DNA of 64,000 nucleotides from Rhizophagus clarus (taxonomy: Eukaryota; Glomeromycota; Glomeromycetes; Glomerales; Glomeraceae): positions 496,001-560,000 of the forward strand of contig BLAL01000005.1 of the NCBI GenBank assembly GCA_015698045.1, in the 5' to 3' direction. A model generated the notes under the pieces. It was not told the DNA's origin, ran no database searches, and worked only from the letters and a program-made list of their open reading frames with translations. Shown piece by piece: positions 24,824 through 36,479 of this stretch (position 1 is the stretch's first letter; every line of letters starts with the position of its first letter). The position numbers were made by a program, and so were the translations under genes.

Positions 24824-25990
24824 TTAATCCAAAAGTGTTCCAAAAAATTTATCCCAAATTTTACTTGTAATTCCATAACCTAATTCATAATTCTTATAAT
24901 GATGAGCTAAATGATAAGTTTTCATTTCCCTCAAGTGTTTACCAAATGGTTTAGCATGATGGAGGTGATAATGAGTTAAGTCATAACAAATATAACCAAA
25001 CACTGCTCCTGAAATTAAACCATGTCCAATTGAAACTGGAAAAATAGAATATACTAGCTGTATAATTGGAATTGCAATAGCAAATCCAAGAACTGGCGGC
25101 ATTACAAGACGAAGCCTGAATAAATAAATATATTATTAATAATAGAATGGTTTTACATGAACAAAAAAAAAAAAATTTTCTCTAACAAAAAAAACTTACT
25201 TATCCATTGGTAAATAATGATGTATTCCATGTAAAGTAAAATGCACACAAAGAGCATAAGGATGATCAGGTAAAATTGTATCAACATGAAATAAAAATCT
25301 ATGAATTCCATATTCCAATAAAGTCCACATTCCAGTTCCAATAAGGAATAATATAGTAAGTGGTCTTGATCCTAATTCCGATGCCATGAATATATGATAT
25401 GATACTATTGGAAGCCACACTATTGGAATCACATACCATGGAGTTTTTGTTAACAATTCTAACCAAGGATTCTCAAATAATTTTGCTGAGTATGGAAGAT
25501 GTCGTGGTTGATGAATTTGTTTAAGGTAAAATTCTTTACTAAATTTACAATTAAACATTTGAACAAATAATGGTTTATTAAGGTTAAGAAATTTTTCTTT
25601 TTGAAGATCATAATTAACATCAGTGTTTTCCGGATAAAATTGATCATTTTTCTCATCAAATCGATTAACTCCTGATTGAGTAGTAAAAATCTTATTATCC
25701 ATTGAATTTAAAGAATTAGTGTTGTTAGATCCCTCAACTATTTCTCCTATACATAATTCTCCTAAAACTTCGTATGCAGTATCAGAATGTTCGTGTGAAA
25801 TTGGGTCAGTTAAAATTTTCGTCACGTCTTTGCCTCCCCATTCTTTAATTAACTCAGGTCCACCCGGGTGGTCCACTGCAAATTCTGTCACGTCATAAAC
25901 TTTGTTATTATGAATAATCCATAGGTCTGAGGTTGTATTATGTTTTGCCACTTCTTCACGAGTATACCGAAAAAGCATTCGTCCTGGCAT
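24824..25990 (-). CDS. fatty-acid/sphingolipid 2-hydroxylase (cytochrome b5 fused to FA hydroxylase)
   Basis: Two exons, 25200-25990 and 24824-25115, join in phase across a GTAAGT...TTCAG intron and give 360 residues. Residues about 7-85 are a cytochrome b5 domain with the haem motif DHPGG (His41) and a second haem His in SHEHSDTAYEVLGEL. The C-terminal half is a di-iron membrane hydroxylase with the His clusters HRFLFH, HFTLHGIHH, HYHLHH and HLAHH, and hydrophobic segments between them. This architecture and length match yeast Scs7 and animal FA2H, which 2-hydroxylate the acyl chain of ceramides in the ER using electrons from the fused b5. All expected His clusters are present, so it should be active. 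The start is the first ATG ahead of the b5 domain. Similarity to Scs7 is from motifs; substrate is inferred. Confidence 0.93.
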
Positions 25991-28553
25991 TATTGTTCTA
26001 CAAGTTCAAAATTTGTAAAACAATTAGTATTTTTATTTTAAAAAATAAATTGGAATAAATCGTTAACCATATAAATTACCGTGTAAATTGAAAAAAAAAA
26101 AGTTTGAATATTATTTACGTTACGTGAAGACACTATTGATCGCGAGAGAAACGAGACAAAAGATTATAAAAAAAAGAAAAAAAATTTATATTTTGTATAA
26201 ACAATTAAAGTTCATGACTTTTTGTTAGTCTTTTACTTAGCAGGTTGTAGAATTATAAGGTTAATTAACACGACATTTAAGAATATCAAACTAACCATTA
26301 ATTAGTTAAGAAACGAATGAATAGTCTGCGGATCTGCGCCACAAAAGTTGATATGATTATCATATAACGCAGTAACGTGTAAATATTTTGCCGTGATTCC
26401 GTAATTTCGTTTTTAAAATTTTGATGTTTTGCTACACAAAAATTATATTTCGTCATGCTTACAATCATTTCCATTGTTATCTACGTATTTTTTTTAATAT
26501 TATCAATATCCTTAGAATGGAAAAATTAATTTATTATCGTAACTGCGTCTACTTTAAGTATTACTTGCAGATATATTTATTCCACGAGGCTAAAATATTC
26601 CCATATTACCAACTTGTAACACTTGTAGTTAGAGATACTAGTGGGTGAATTAAGATTGTAACTTGAGATTACAACTTGCAGCCATTCTAAACTATGAGGG
26701 GCATAACTATATATATATGGATGAACTGAAACTGATCATTTTAGAATAAGAATTTAAAAAAAATCTTAATTAAGATAATCTAATTAAAAAAGTATAATAT
26801 AAAACCTCATTTATCTTCACACAACAATTTTTTTTTTTTTTTTAAAAAAAAATAAAAAATAAAAAATAAAAAAATAAAAAAAAATCTAATAAGAATTTTG
26901 AAACTAGTTTATGAAATTATCTATATAGAAATATTCTTAGCTAAATTGTTATTTTTGTCTTAAATTCTTAATACTTTAATGTCATTTAATCTAATCCCTC
27001 TTTCATAAAAGATTATATATAGCACGTGAAAAGCCGGGAACCAAATTTTAAGCGCCATAAACAAAAACATTATTATTAGATAAGAAACTTAACTTCTAAT
27101 GGTCATTGTGCGACAAAATACTGTACGCGTCTTTATACTACTTAATCATGTGATTGCGCGAAAATTCGGGATTTCGTAAAAAAAAAAACCGCCTTTCTAA
27201 AAAAATTTGAAAAAAATTTTTTTTTCTTTTAAATTTTTTAATAGAAACCTCAAATTCTTTTGAAAATTCCTATCGTAATTAATATTTTTTATTTTCTATA
27301 TAATAAATAATACAATATATGTGAATATATTTTTAAAAGTGAAAAGTGTAATTCGACTTTTTTTTTTTTCATTAATGAAATTTCGTCCTACAGATTCCAT
27401 CTCTGAAAGAGCTACATTTTAAGATTTTAAAGATTTTTTTTTTTCAATTATAAATCAAAACAAGTTGATCATAACTATTTATCATTAATGATGTTTCTAT
27501 GAAACGATGAAACGACGATTATCACCTGTGATGGCATGATTTTAAAAAGATCCTTAATTGATTTTCGATATTGGGGCGTTCGGAAGATCTCATCGAATAC
27601 TGGAAGTTAAGAATTTATCAAAATAATTGTGGCTTACACGGGAATTTTTTTTTTTTTTTAAAAATCAACCTAAGAAAACTTTCCTAATGATCAAAAATTC
27701 TCGCTCGTGTGACAATTTAAACGTGTTAACGTCAACGCAAAAAGATCTTGTACTATGTCATTTCGATGCAACAAATACTTTATTAGACTTTTTTAGCGTT
27801 GTGACTCAAGGGGGTAACAGTACATGGTTTGGGTTTTATCAGAACTTTTTGCAAGATGAAATAAAAAAGAGTGATTTTTTTCAATTTTTTTTTTTTTTTT
27901 TCTTAACAATAGCAAATACTATTGTAAAATAAATATTTTTACTAAAATCAATTCGGTCAGAATTTTAACTACAGATCATGTCGAAAAATGTATTAGATTC
28001 AACCTGCTTGTTTTTTTATTGATGGTGCACAGCAAAATGCGATGAAACGCATTAGTGTGATTGGTTTAATGTATATGGAAATTACGGAAAAAAAAAATTT
28101 TTTTTTTTTTTTAAAATCATTTAGTAATATGATTCATATTCATATCCTAAACTTTTTTTTTCGCCACGTATCACGTATACTATATAAATTCCTTAAAGGG
28201 GTGATCCAGAAAAAATACGTTTTTTTTTTCTTTAGTGTTAAACGGTAGTTGTTGGCTGAGGAAAAAAATTATTTTTTTTTTTCTTGCATACTGTTGCACC
28301 CTTGAGGAATTTCGTTACCTCATTTAACGACCAAAGAAAAAAAAATTTTTTTTTTCGGCAAAACGACACAGTTGTTCACGCGCGAACAACTTTTTTTTGT
28401 TGCCGAGTTATTGAAACAAAAAAAAAAAAATTTTTTTTTTTTTTTTTTTTACTTGAGCCTTTCTTGGTTCACTCTTCAACTTTGGTGACTTTCCTTCTGA
28501 TCAACTCTAAGAAACCCCTTTTCTTATTACGTGCTCGGTTTATAAAGTGAGCT
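25991..28553. other. intergenic between divergent hydroxylase and LARP1 genes
   Basis: A 2.6-kb spacer between genes transcribed away from each other, so it should hold both promoters. It is AT-rich with repeated A-run/T-run blocks (27175-27230, 28088-28115, 28340-28455). I saw no gene. A 30-base stretch at 27571-27610 faintly resembles 5S rRNA but lacks the rest of the molecule. Confidence 0.5.
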
Positions 28554-31500
28554 ATGGTTAGTCCAACAACTGCGCAGCCTGACAATAATCTCGCTGGTTC
28601 TAGTGTTGGTGGCGTTAATCTGATCAAACCTACTGGTACAAAAATTAAAAGTGAATTGGAAATTAATGGAACAAATATAGTTCGATCTTCTGTTCGACAA
28701 CCGTCAGAGCAAGTTAAAGAAGCTGTACAACACAATGAGGAGAATCAAAATCACATAGAAAATGAAACAACATCAAAAAAAATAATACCTCCTCCAGCTC
28801 CAATACCGGCTGTGAACGTGTGGAAAGCGAGGATGAGTGCCCAAAAGTCGACGGACACCACAGTTTCCAATGATAAATTTGATAAAGAAAAAGATGTATT
28901 AGCTGATACTCGTAAGAGAACAGAAAATCAAGATAATGATCACAATGAATCTTTTGATGGTTTGTTTAATTAAGCTTTTAGTTTTTTTTTTTTTTTTTTT
29001 TTTTGATGATGATAAATGAACTTTCCATGTATTACATCCATTATATTCAATAATTCAGTCATATTATTACGAAACTTATAGTTTCTCAAATTTTACTACT
29101 TTTTTTTCGAAAAGTGGTTCGTCAATTGAATTTATAAAATCATTTATCATTAAATGAGATGATTTTTATCGATTTCGAATTCACGTCTCATAATTATATA
29201 TTTATTATTTATTTATTTTTTTTAAAAAAAAAAAAAAAAAAATTATACCTGTATAGATTCTAGAAAATATAATAAAAAAGATTCAAGGAGAACAAAGCCT
29301 TCACCAATACTACCACCGTTGGAAGATCAAACAAGCTGGCCTGCTCCTGCTGAAGTTTTAATTAAAGATAAAGAAAAGGAAACGATCGATTCTTCAGAAA
29401 AGAAACAATCTAATGACTCTAATGCCAAAAAAGAAGAGAGTTCTTCTAAAAAAGGTTTAATTTTCTTTCCTTTTTTTTTTTGTACGATCTTGTAAATCGT
29501 TTTAAGATGACTTGATTACTTATAGTACAGTTACTTAAGTTATAATAATCTTTTAAAAGGCAAAGATAAATGGGTACGTTATATACCGAATATTACTCAC
29601 AATACTCCATTACCCGGCCATGAACGGTCGAAACCTTCTCGTCGTCGTAGTGAAGATCACGTTGGTCTTCGAGAACATCGAAAATCGAATGATAGGCCTA
29701 ATAATAGTAATAATTCTGAAGCAGAACATAATCAATCTCCCAGAAATCCTAGTCCTAGTAGACGCCGTGCTAGTGTACCTCCACCAACTAGGGATTATAC
29801 ACGCCGTTATTCACAATCAAATGATAATAATGGGCAAATTGGTCATCATATTAATACTAGTTCACATTTTCGTGGCGGACGAAGAGGTGGAAGAGGTTAG
29901 ACTTGTTGTTATTACACACCATCCAACAACCTTTATTTTGATTAAGATTTAACAAGATAATTATATTTCACAAACTTAGGTCGTTCTTATAATGGTGGAC
30001 GCGGACATCCACGTTCAGCAACAATATCATACTCATCAGGATATGGACATCATAATAATGGACATCATGGTCAACATGGTAACCATAATCATGGTCACCA
30101 TGGACCGCAACAGTATAACAATTTATATGGTTCAAAAGTCGGCGTTGTATATGATGTCACATACCTAAAATACTATATTCTACAACAAATGTATGTATTT
30201 GTAACTTTCTCATTTTTATTTAACAGTATTCAACAGTACAAAAATATTTAATCTGTAATTGTTCATAATATATTCTAGAGAATATTACTTTAGTATTGAA
30301 AATCTTTGCAAGGATATATATTTACGAAGTAATGTAAGTCCCTTTATCGTTTATGCCGTAAAAACTTAAAGTTCCTTAAATTCATTAATAATTATTCCTT
30401 TATTCATAGATGGACTCTGAGGGTTATGTTCTTATTTCCTTATTAGCCGGTTTTAATCGTGTAAAGGCTTTGACGATGGATGAAAAACTTGTCCGTGAGG
30501 TATAGTTTATTTTCATTTTTTTTTCCTCTTTATTTACACTTTATTAGCAGCTAATCAAGATTAATTTGGATTTAAGGCGCTCCTCATTAGTTACACTGTT
30601 GAGGTTAACGGTGATAAGGTTAGAAAGCGAGATGGTTGGAAAATTTGGCTCTTACCAAAACAAGTAAGTATATTTGCTACATAATTGTTCTGGTTAGAAA
30701 AAGTTGCAAGGAATTATCATTGATTAGTTTATCAATATTTTAAGAACGACCTACTTGAGAACGGTGAACAACAACTCACGGATCAAACAATAATGGAAAC
30801 TTCAATTATTCAAAATCCGCATGAGATTATTGAAGAAGAATGTAATTTGTTACAAGATGAGGACGAAAACAAGGAAAATCAGGAAATGCCAACTATTCTA
30901 GAAGGTGGTCCCGAGGAAAATTCTACTAATAACGTTAATCCTTGTATACTTCAAACAAAAAAACGTTCTCCTCATGTGACACCAAAATCTCCCCGCGAGC
31001 AAACTTCTGTTATTGTTGACGATGAACTTTTTCAATTTGACGAAGATTGGACTGGTAATTCAAGGAACAATACAATTCAAAAATATTGTGCAGCCTCAGA
31101 TGAAGAGGATGAAGACGATGATGATGAAGTTGATGACGATACTGTAGCAAGCATTTTAATTGTTACGCAGAAAAAGAGACCTTTCGAGAAGAAGGTTATG
31201 AATGGTTAGTATTTTGTTTTTCGGAAAAAATACTTATAACACTGAAAATTAATTACACTGTATTAAAAAAATCAGATGAGACCGTTGAAATGATCAATGA
31301 GGGTCTATATCATTACGAACATGATTTATGTAAAAAGTTTGTATAATTTTTAATAATTACTAGTATAAAATATTTCATTTTTTGTTTAAATAATTCTGTC
31401 CATTTTAGACGAGTCAATAGTACTCCAAATAATTGCAAAGTGGACATAATTAGGTAGATATCTATTATTTTTATTATTAAAAATGACAATTATTATCTCG

Positions 31501-32847
31501 AATGTTTAATTGGACATTTAATATTATTTGTTTTAGCGAAGAAAAATCTGCTTCAACAAAATCACGAGAAGGTGCACTGAGTTCGAATTCGGAAGCAAAC
31601 CTCTCGATTACAACTGAAAATGACAAAAAAAGGTATGTTTATGCTGTATTTTATAAATTATTAGCTTGATCACAAACTAATTTCTTATAAATGCATTACA
31701 GCAAGAAAAAATCAGCGCGTTTCTGGCCTGTTAAAGGCGCCCCGCAGCTTCCAACTAGTGGAAGTGATAAGACTAACCATAGACACATTCCTGATACGCG
31801 TCAATATTATGCTCAGGATGCTGTCGGTTGGGTGCTTGGGTAATTAATATAGCTGTCGATGTGTTTTTATTACAATTATTGTATTTATAATGCTAATCCA
31901 ATTAATGAATAATTATGTAGGGATCAACCTTATCACCCTTCCGAGGGATCATCGCCGAACGCGAGTGGCTCACCTATTTGTTCATCAAATGAACAATTAT
32001 CTTCTTCAGCGGATTTAGCACGTTCTTTTCCTACTTTTCAACATCCTAGTCACGAAATATTGAATGAAAATGGATTTATTCAACAAAAATACTACAAATA
32101 TCATACTAAGGCTTTGAAAGGTTTATATAATATATTTTCGATACTTTATTACTTAAAATTAATAATTATAGACGATGCATATTTTAATATCTACATATCT
32201 ATTCCGTTATTTCAGAACGTAAACGACAAGGAATTGGACAATCTCAAGAGATGAATACTCTCTTTAGATTTTGGTCTCATTTCTTGCGCGAACATTATAA
32301 CAAACATATGTACTCCGAGTTTAAGAAACTCGCGGTTGAAGATGCTAATTCTAATTATCGTTATGGCCTGGAATGTTTATTCCGGTTTTACTCTTATGGT
32401 CTTGAGAAAAAGTATCGCCAAGACGTGTTTGATGATTTCCAGGAATTAACATTGATTGATCACAAAAATGGTTGTCTTTATGGCATCGAGAAATTCTGGG
32501 CTTATTTATATTATAGAAAAGATAAGAATAAGAGAAAGATCGAAGTATGTGATCAATTAAATAAAGCATTAGAAAAATTTAAGGTAGTTATTCAATTGAT
32601 CTTATAATTTTCCTTTTTTAATTGTTTATTATTTATTATCATAAACTAAATACACACCCTTTTAAATTATTAGAATATTGATGATTTTAGAACTGCCCAA
32701 AAGTCAACGCATTCTAGTTCAACGAATAACTATTATACGATACCTAATCATCATGTCAATCATACAACATCGTCGCTTTCTTCTCCCTTAAATAATTCGA
32801 ACACTATGGATAATTTTCCACCTATGGCATTAGCCACTTCACGATAG
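28554..32847 (+). CDS. LARP1: LARP1-like protein with La motif and DM15 region
   Basis: Fifteen exons, all GT-AG, join in one frame of 974 codons: 28554-28959, 29257-29454, 29560-29895, 29980-30190, 30279-30333, 30410-30499, 30577-30663, 30745-31204, 31276-31336, 31409-31453, 31537-31632, 31702-31839, 31921-32120, 32216-32583, 32674-32847. The disordered N-terminus has WKARM and TSWPAP motifs common in LARP1 proteins, then an [10 protein letters not shown] and His/Gly-rich stretch. A La motif follows at about residues 373-450 ([20 protein letters not shown], then [18 protein letters not shown]). The C-terminal DM15 region at about 770-915 is very close to animal LARP1 ([64 protein letters not shown]). 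LARP1 binds the mRNA cap and 5'TOP or poly(A) sequences in the cytoplasm and controls ribosomal-protein mRNAs; that role here is inferred from the family. Confidence 0.95.
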
Positions 32848-33216
32848 ACTCATTATTAATTAGATAAAGGTTAATGGAAAACGATAATGGGATGAGAAGA
32901 GGTGTTTTTTGTATTATAGCAATTAATGAATATGGCGGGTATATTGGTGATAAAGTCTCTAATTCAAATTGCAACTTATTTTATTTGGTTTGATTGATTT
33001 TTGCCATAAAAAGCATAATAATATATCGTAGTTTATATGTTGCATCTTTTAAATATTTTATTATTTTTGTTTATTGTAGTTTCTTATTTGCAAATTATTT
33101 GGTTTATCTTGAGAATTTTTATTATATTCGGTTCTTGTATTTAGTTTTTTTTTTTGCTATTTCGACTTTTTTTTTTAGAAGTTCTTTAAAAAACACTGTC
33201 GGCATTCTTCGGAATT

Positions 33217-33248
<32 letters not shown>

Positions 33249-34725
33249 TTTTCTTCCTTTCATAGGCTCTTGCTTATTTTTTCCTTTAAATTTAGAAAAT
33301 TTCTCTTCAAAAAAAAAAAGATATATTATATTAGTTATTTCACAAACGTTTGATTCGGTTTTGGATTTTTTTTCGTTATGAAATTTTCAAAAAAAAAAAT
33401 AAAAATAAAATAAAATAAAATAAAAAATAAAAATATTCAATGCATGATATGTGTTGAATATAAAAGAATAATGAATTTTCTTTACTTAAGAATTTTCTAC
33501 TTCTATACTATGTTATTTTACCAAGATTGTATAAATCATATGAAAATTTGAATTTTTTTTTATATATTAGCAATAAAAGATACGAGATTTACGTTGCCAC
33601 AAAATTAATTGCGCACCTGAAATCTGTGGGTGGTGCTGCAATTTTAATGAATGCGTTTAAACTTAAATAATATCAGCTTTATCTTTGGACAATTATTTCC
33701 AAATGGATTTAACGAAAGAAATTATTCAAATTTAACTTTTTACATAAAAATTTTAATTAGTAATTCATTAGTATTACATATTAAAAATAGAAAAGTTATT
33801 TAAAGATAAACTCCAATATTATATAATACTATTTATATAATACTATTAAAACAAAGTAAAATAAAAGGAGTAAAAAGAACAGCGAAAAATAGTGAATAAA
33901 GTGAAAATTACTTAATATAAAATATTAAATATCATTTTATTTTTTATCCAAACAAATTTTATTATTATTTATTGAATAATTAAGCATATATCCAAAAAAT
34001 CAAAAATATTTTGATCCGAGTCGAAATTAATAAAGTTAAAAATTAAGTTATATTACATAATTTTATATTAATCCTATAAATATAAATTTAAATATATTTA
34101 TTATAGTAAATGGTATAAAGATCATTAAAACCAAATTATTAGATGCTAAAGTAGCAAACAAAATATAGGATCCTAAATAATTCATATATACAGTAAGTCA
34201 TATAAAAATTTCAAAATTTTCTAAAACTAATAAGCAAATTATTTTGAATTCTACTAAGCAAACTCTTATTATAACCTTTGAATTTTTTATTTTACTAAGC
34301 AATTTATTTTATGATACATATATATATATAAATTTTTTTATAAAAAAAATCATATAAAATTTATCTAAAAAAATAGAATTCAAGTTGTAAAAGTTATCAG
34401 TTATATTATATAGATTATGATACATATATATTACATTATAAATTATATCAGTTTCTTATAATTTACATCATATATTATACTTATAATTAATTTTTATTGG
34501 TCAGTCTATTAGGATCATGCTGATTTTGATGGACTGATATTTTTTGTTGACGGTTAAAATAATTGATATTTTTGATAATGGCTAAATATTAATGGCTAAA
34601 TATTAGATATATTGGCAATTGCATATATATTTTAATAGATTTTCAAAATTTAATTATACTTTTATAAACTATTAGTATAATAGTAGCATGATCTTGTTTG
34701 ACTGACACAATAACCTAGTTATTGG
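32848..34725. other. 3' flank of LARP1 and AT-rich spacer
   Basis: Contains long T- and A-runs (33215-33252, 33390-33430) and no gene-like frame. From about 34 kb onward the sequence becomes almost purely A+T, marking the change to the transposon-rich half. Confidence 0.5.
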
Positions 34726-34800
34726 TATATGGGTGGCAAAATATCATGTCACCCCTTTGGGGTGACCAATATTTTACCCCCTCTAACCAATAACTATTAT
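34726..34800. repeat. solo palindromic transposon end
   Basis: Contains GTCACCCCTTTGGGGTGAC as a hairpin flanked by GGGTGGCAAAATAT and ATATTTTACCCCC. It resembles the ends of the E2 elements (GCCACCC-GGGTGG followed by a T-run and ACCACCCC). No partner end was found nearby, so it may be a solo or decayed terminus. Confidence 0.45.
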
Positions 34801-35907
34801 CTATTGGTTCAAATTTAATATATTATATAATTAAAATTTTTACTAAATAATAAAAACATATTATTTTTTTATAAAATTTTTTGAATATTATAATTTTACA
34901 ATCCATTTAAAAATCATCTAAAAATTATGTAAAAATTATAAAAATTATTTAAAATTATAAAAATTATTAAAAAGATTATATAAATATTATTAAAAAAAAA
35001 ATAATTACTTTATATATATAAAGTATTATAAATTATAATTATAAATACTATTCAAATCCAAAATAATTTGGGATTATAACAGCCCAAATGTATAAATCCA
35101 AATTAATTTACAAATTATATAAATAAATTTTATAATTTGTATATTTGAAATTTGGAAATTATAACAATTAAAATATACAAACTAATTTGAAATTTACTTA
35201 AAATAATTTTGAATGGCATTTATAATTGTAATATTTTTATTATATAATAATTTACAATTGGTTATATTTATTTTATATAGAATAATCAAAAAAAAATTTT
35301 TTTTTTTTTTAAATACAAATTTTTATAATATAAATTAAAAAGTTTTTTTCTAATTATAATTAGAATATTTAATGCTTTTTTTTTATAAAAATACAATTCA
35401 ATTAGATTTAATTATAAAATAATAAATAAAATTTTTTTAACTAAAAATATTTTTAACAAAATATTTTTTTTTTTTTTTTATAAAAATATTATTAAACTTT
35501 TTTTTTTTTTTTAATTCAAAGATCATGTTATATTTATTATAAAATATCTAACTAAAAATATTATATATAATTTATATAACCTCTCCAGTTTAACTAAGTA
35601 TAACCCATGAATGTAAAAATAACCCTAAACTAATCTAAATAACAAATAAATCTAAATAAATCTAAATATAAAATAAAATCCTACATTAAAATATAAATAA
35701 AAAGAAAACTAAATGAAACAATAAAATTATAAAATCATTAATAAATCATCAAATATCCCTAAAAGATTAACATTATAAAATCCCAATAATTTTTTGTAAA
35801 ACTAAGTAAAATAACTGCTCAAATGTATTAATGCCTGTATTTGTATAAACGTAAGATCAGGTACATTTAAAAAATATTATTTGCAAGTTACAATAGGTGG
35901 TTTAAGT
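34801..35907. other. AT-rich DNA, nothing recognised
   Basis: Dominated by A/T runs and short imperfect repeats. No gene or clear element boundary seen. Confidence 0.45.
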
Positions 35908-36230
35908 AGCAGTTCCAAATAGAAATCATTTAGGATCATGAAGTCAGAGGTATTGGACATCATTATTATTTGAAAATGACCTATATCATAAAGTGTTGCA
36001 AGCCAATAGTAAAAAAGTTTTGTTCTTTTTAGAGATTTCTTTGGATTGTTCTTATACTATTATGCATTCATATCATTGACACTATATAATCAATTTAAAG
36101 AGCCAGATTAGCTTAATTAAAAGCTTAGTACAAAATCTAATGCCATAGTATATTGTTTAGTTGAAGTGTCATTATATTCGATAAAAACAAGTATATTCAT
36201 TTTTCTAGTAGTAGTACAATTAAGTAGTTT
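35908..36230 (+). pseudogene. decayed coding fragment, unknown repetitive family
   Basis: In one plus frame, coding character persists for about 100 codons (YWTSLLFENDLYHKVLQANS, then VLFFLEISLD) but is broken by several stops. Two are TGA where CGA is likely, others TAG or TAA where CAG or CGA are likely. This fits an old transposon-associated gene; I cannot name it. Confidence 0.45.
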
Positions 36231-36479
36231 AATAAAATCTTATAAATATATCAAGATACCAATCCATCTATCAATTACTTAGTTAATTAAGAGCGGAATT
36301 AACAAAATATTATTAAACTTAAAATTAAGTAAAAAGTTTTTTAATTATGTAATATTTCTATTTTTTTTTTAATAAAAATATTAATAATTTTAATATAAAA
36401 TAATAGTATATAACTAATTTATATCTAAGATAATTTTACTTGAATAATATCATCTTTAATTTATTTATTTTAATATAAA

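Noticed and set aside
28469-28735. 88-codon minus ORF at the LARP1 start
   Set aside because: Antisense shadow of LARP1 exon 1 and its leader.
29620-29952. 110-codon ORF within the LARP1 gene
   Set aside because: Reads exon 3 out of frame and runs into the intron; the spliced LARP1 frame explains the exon.
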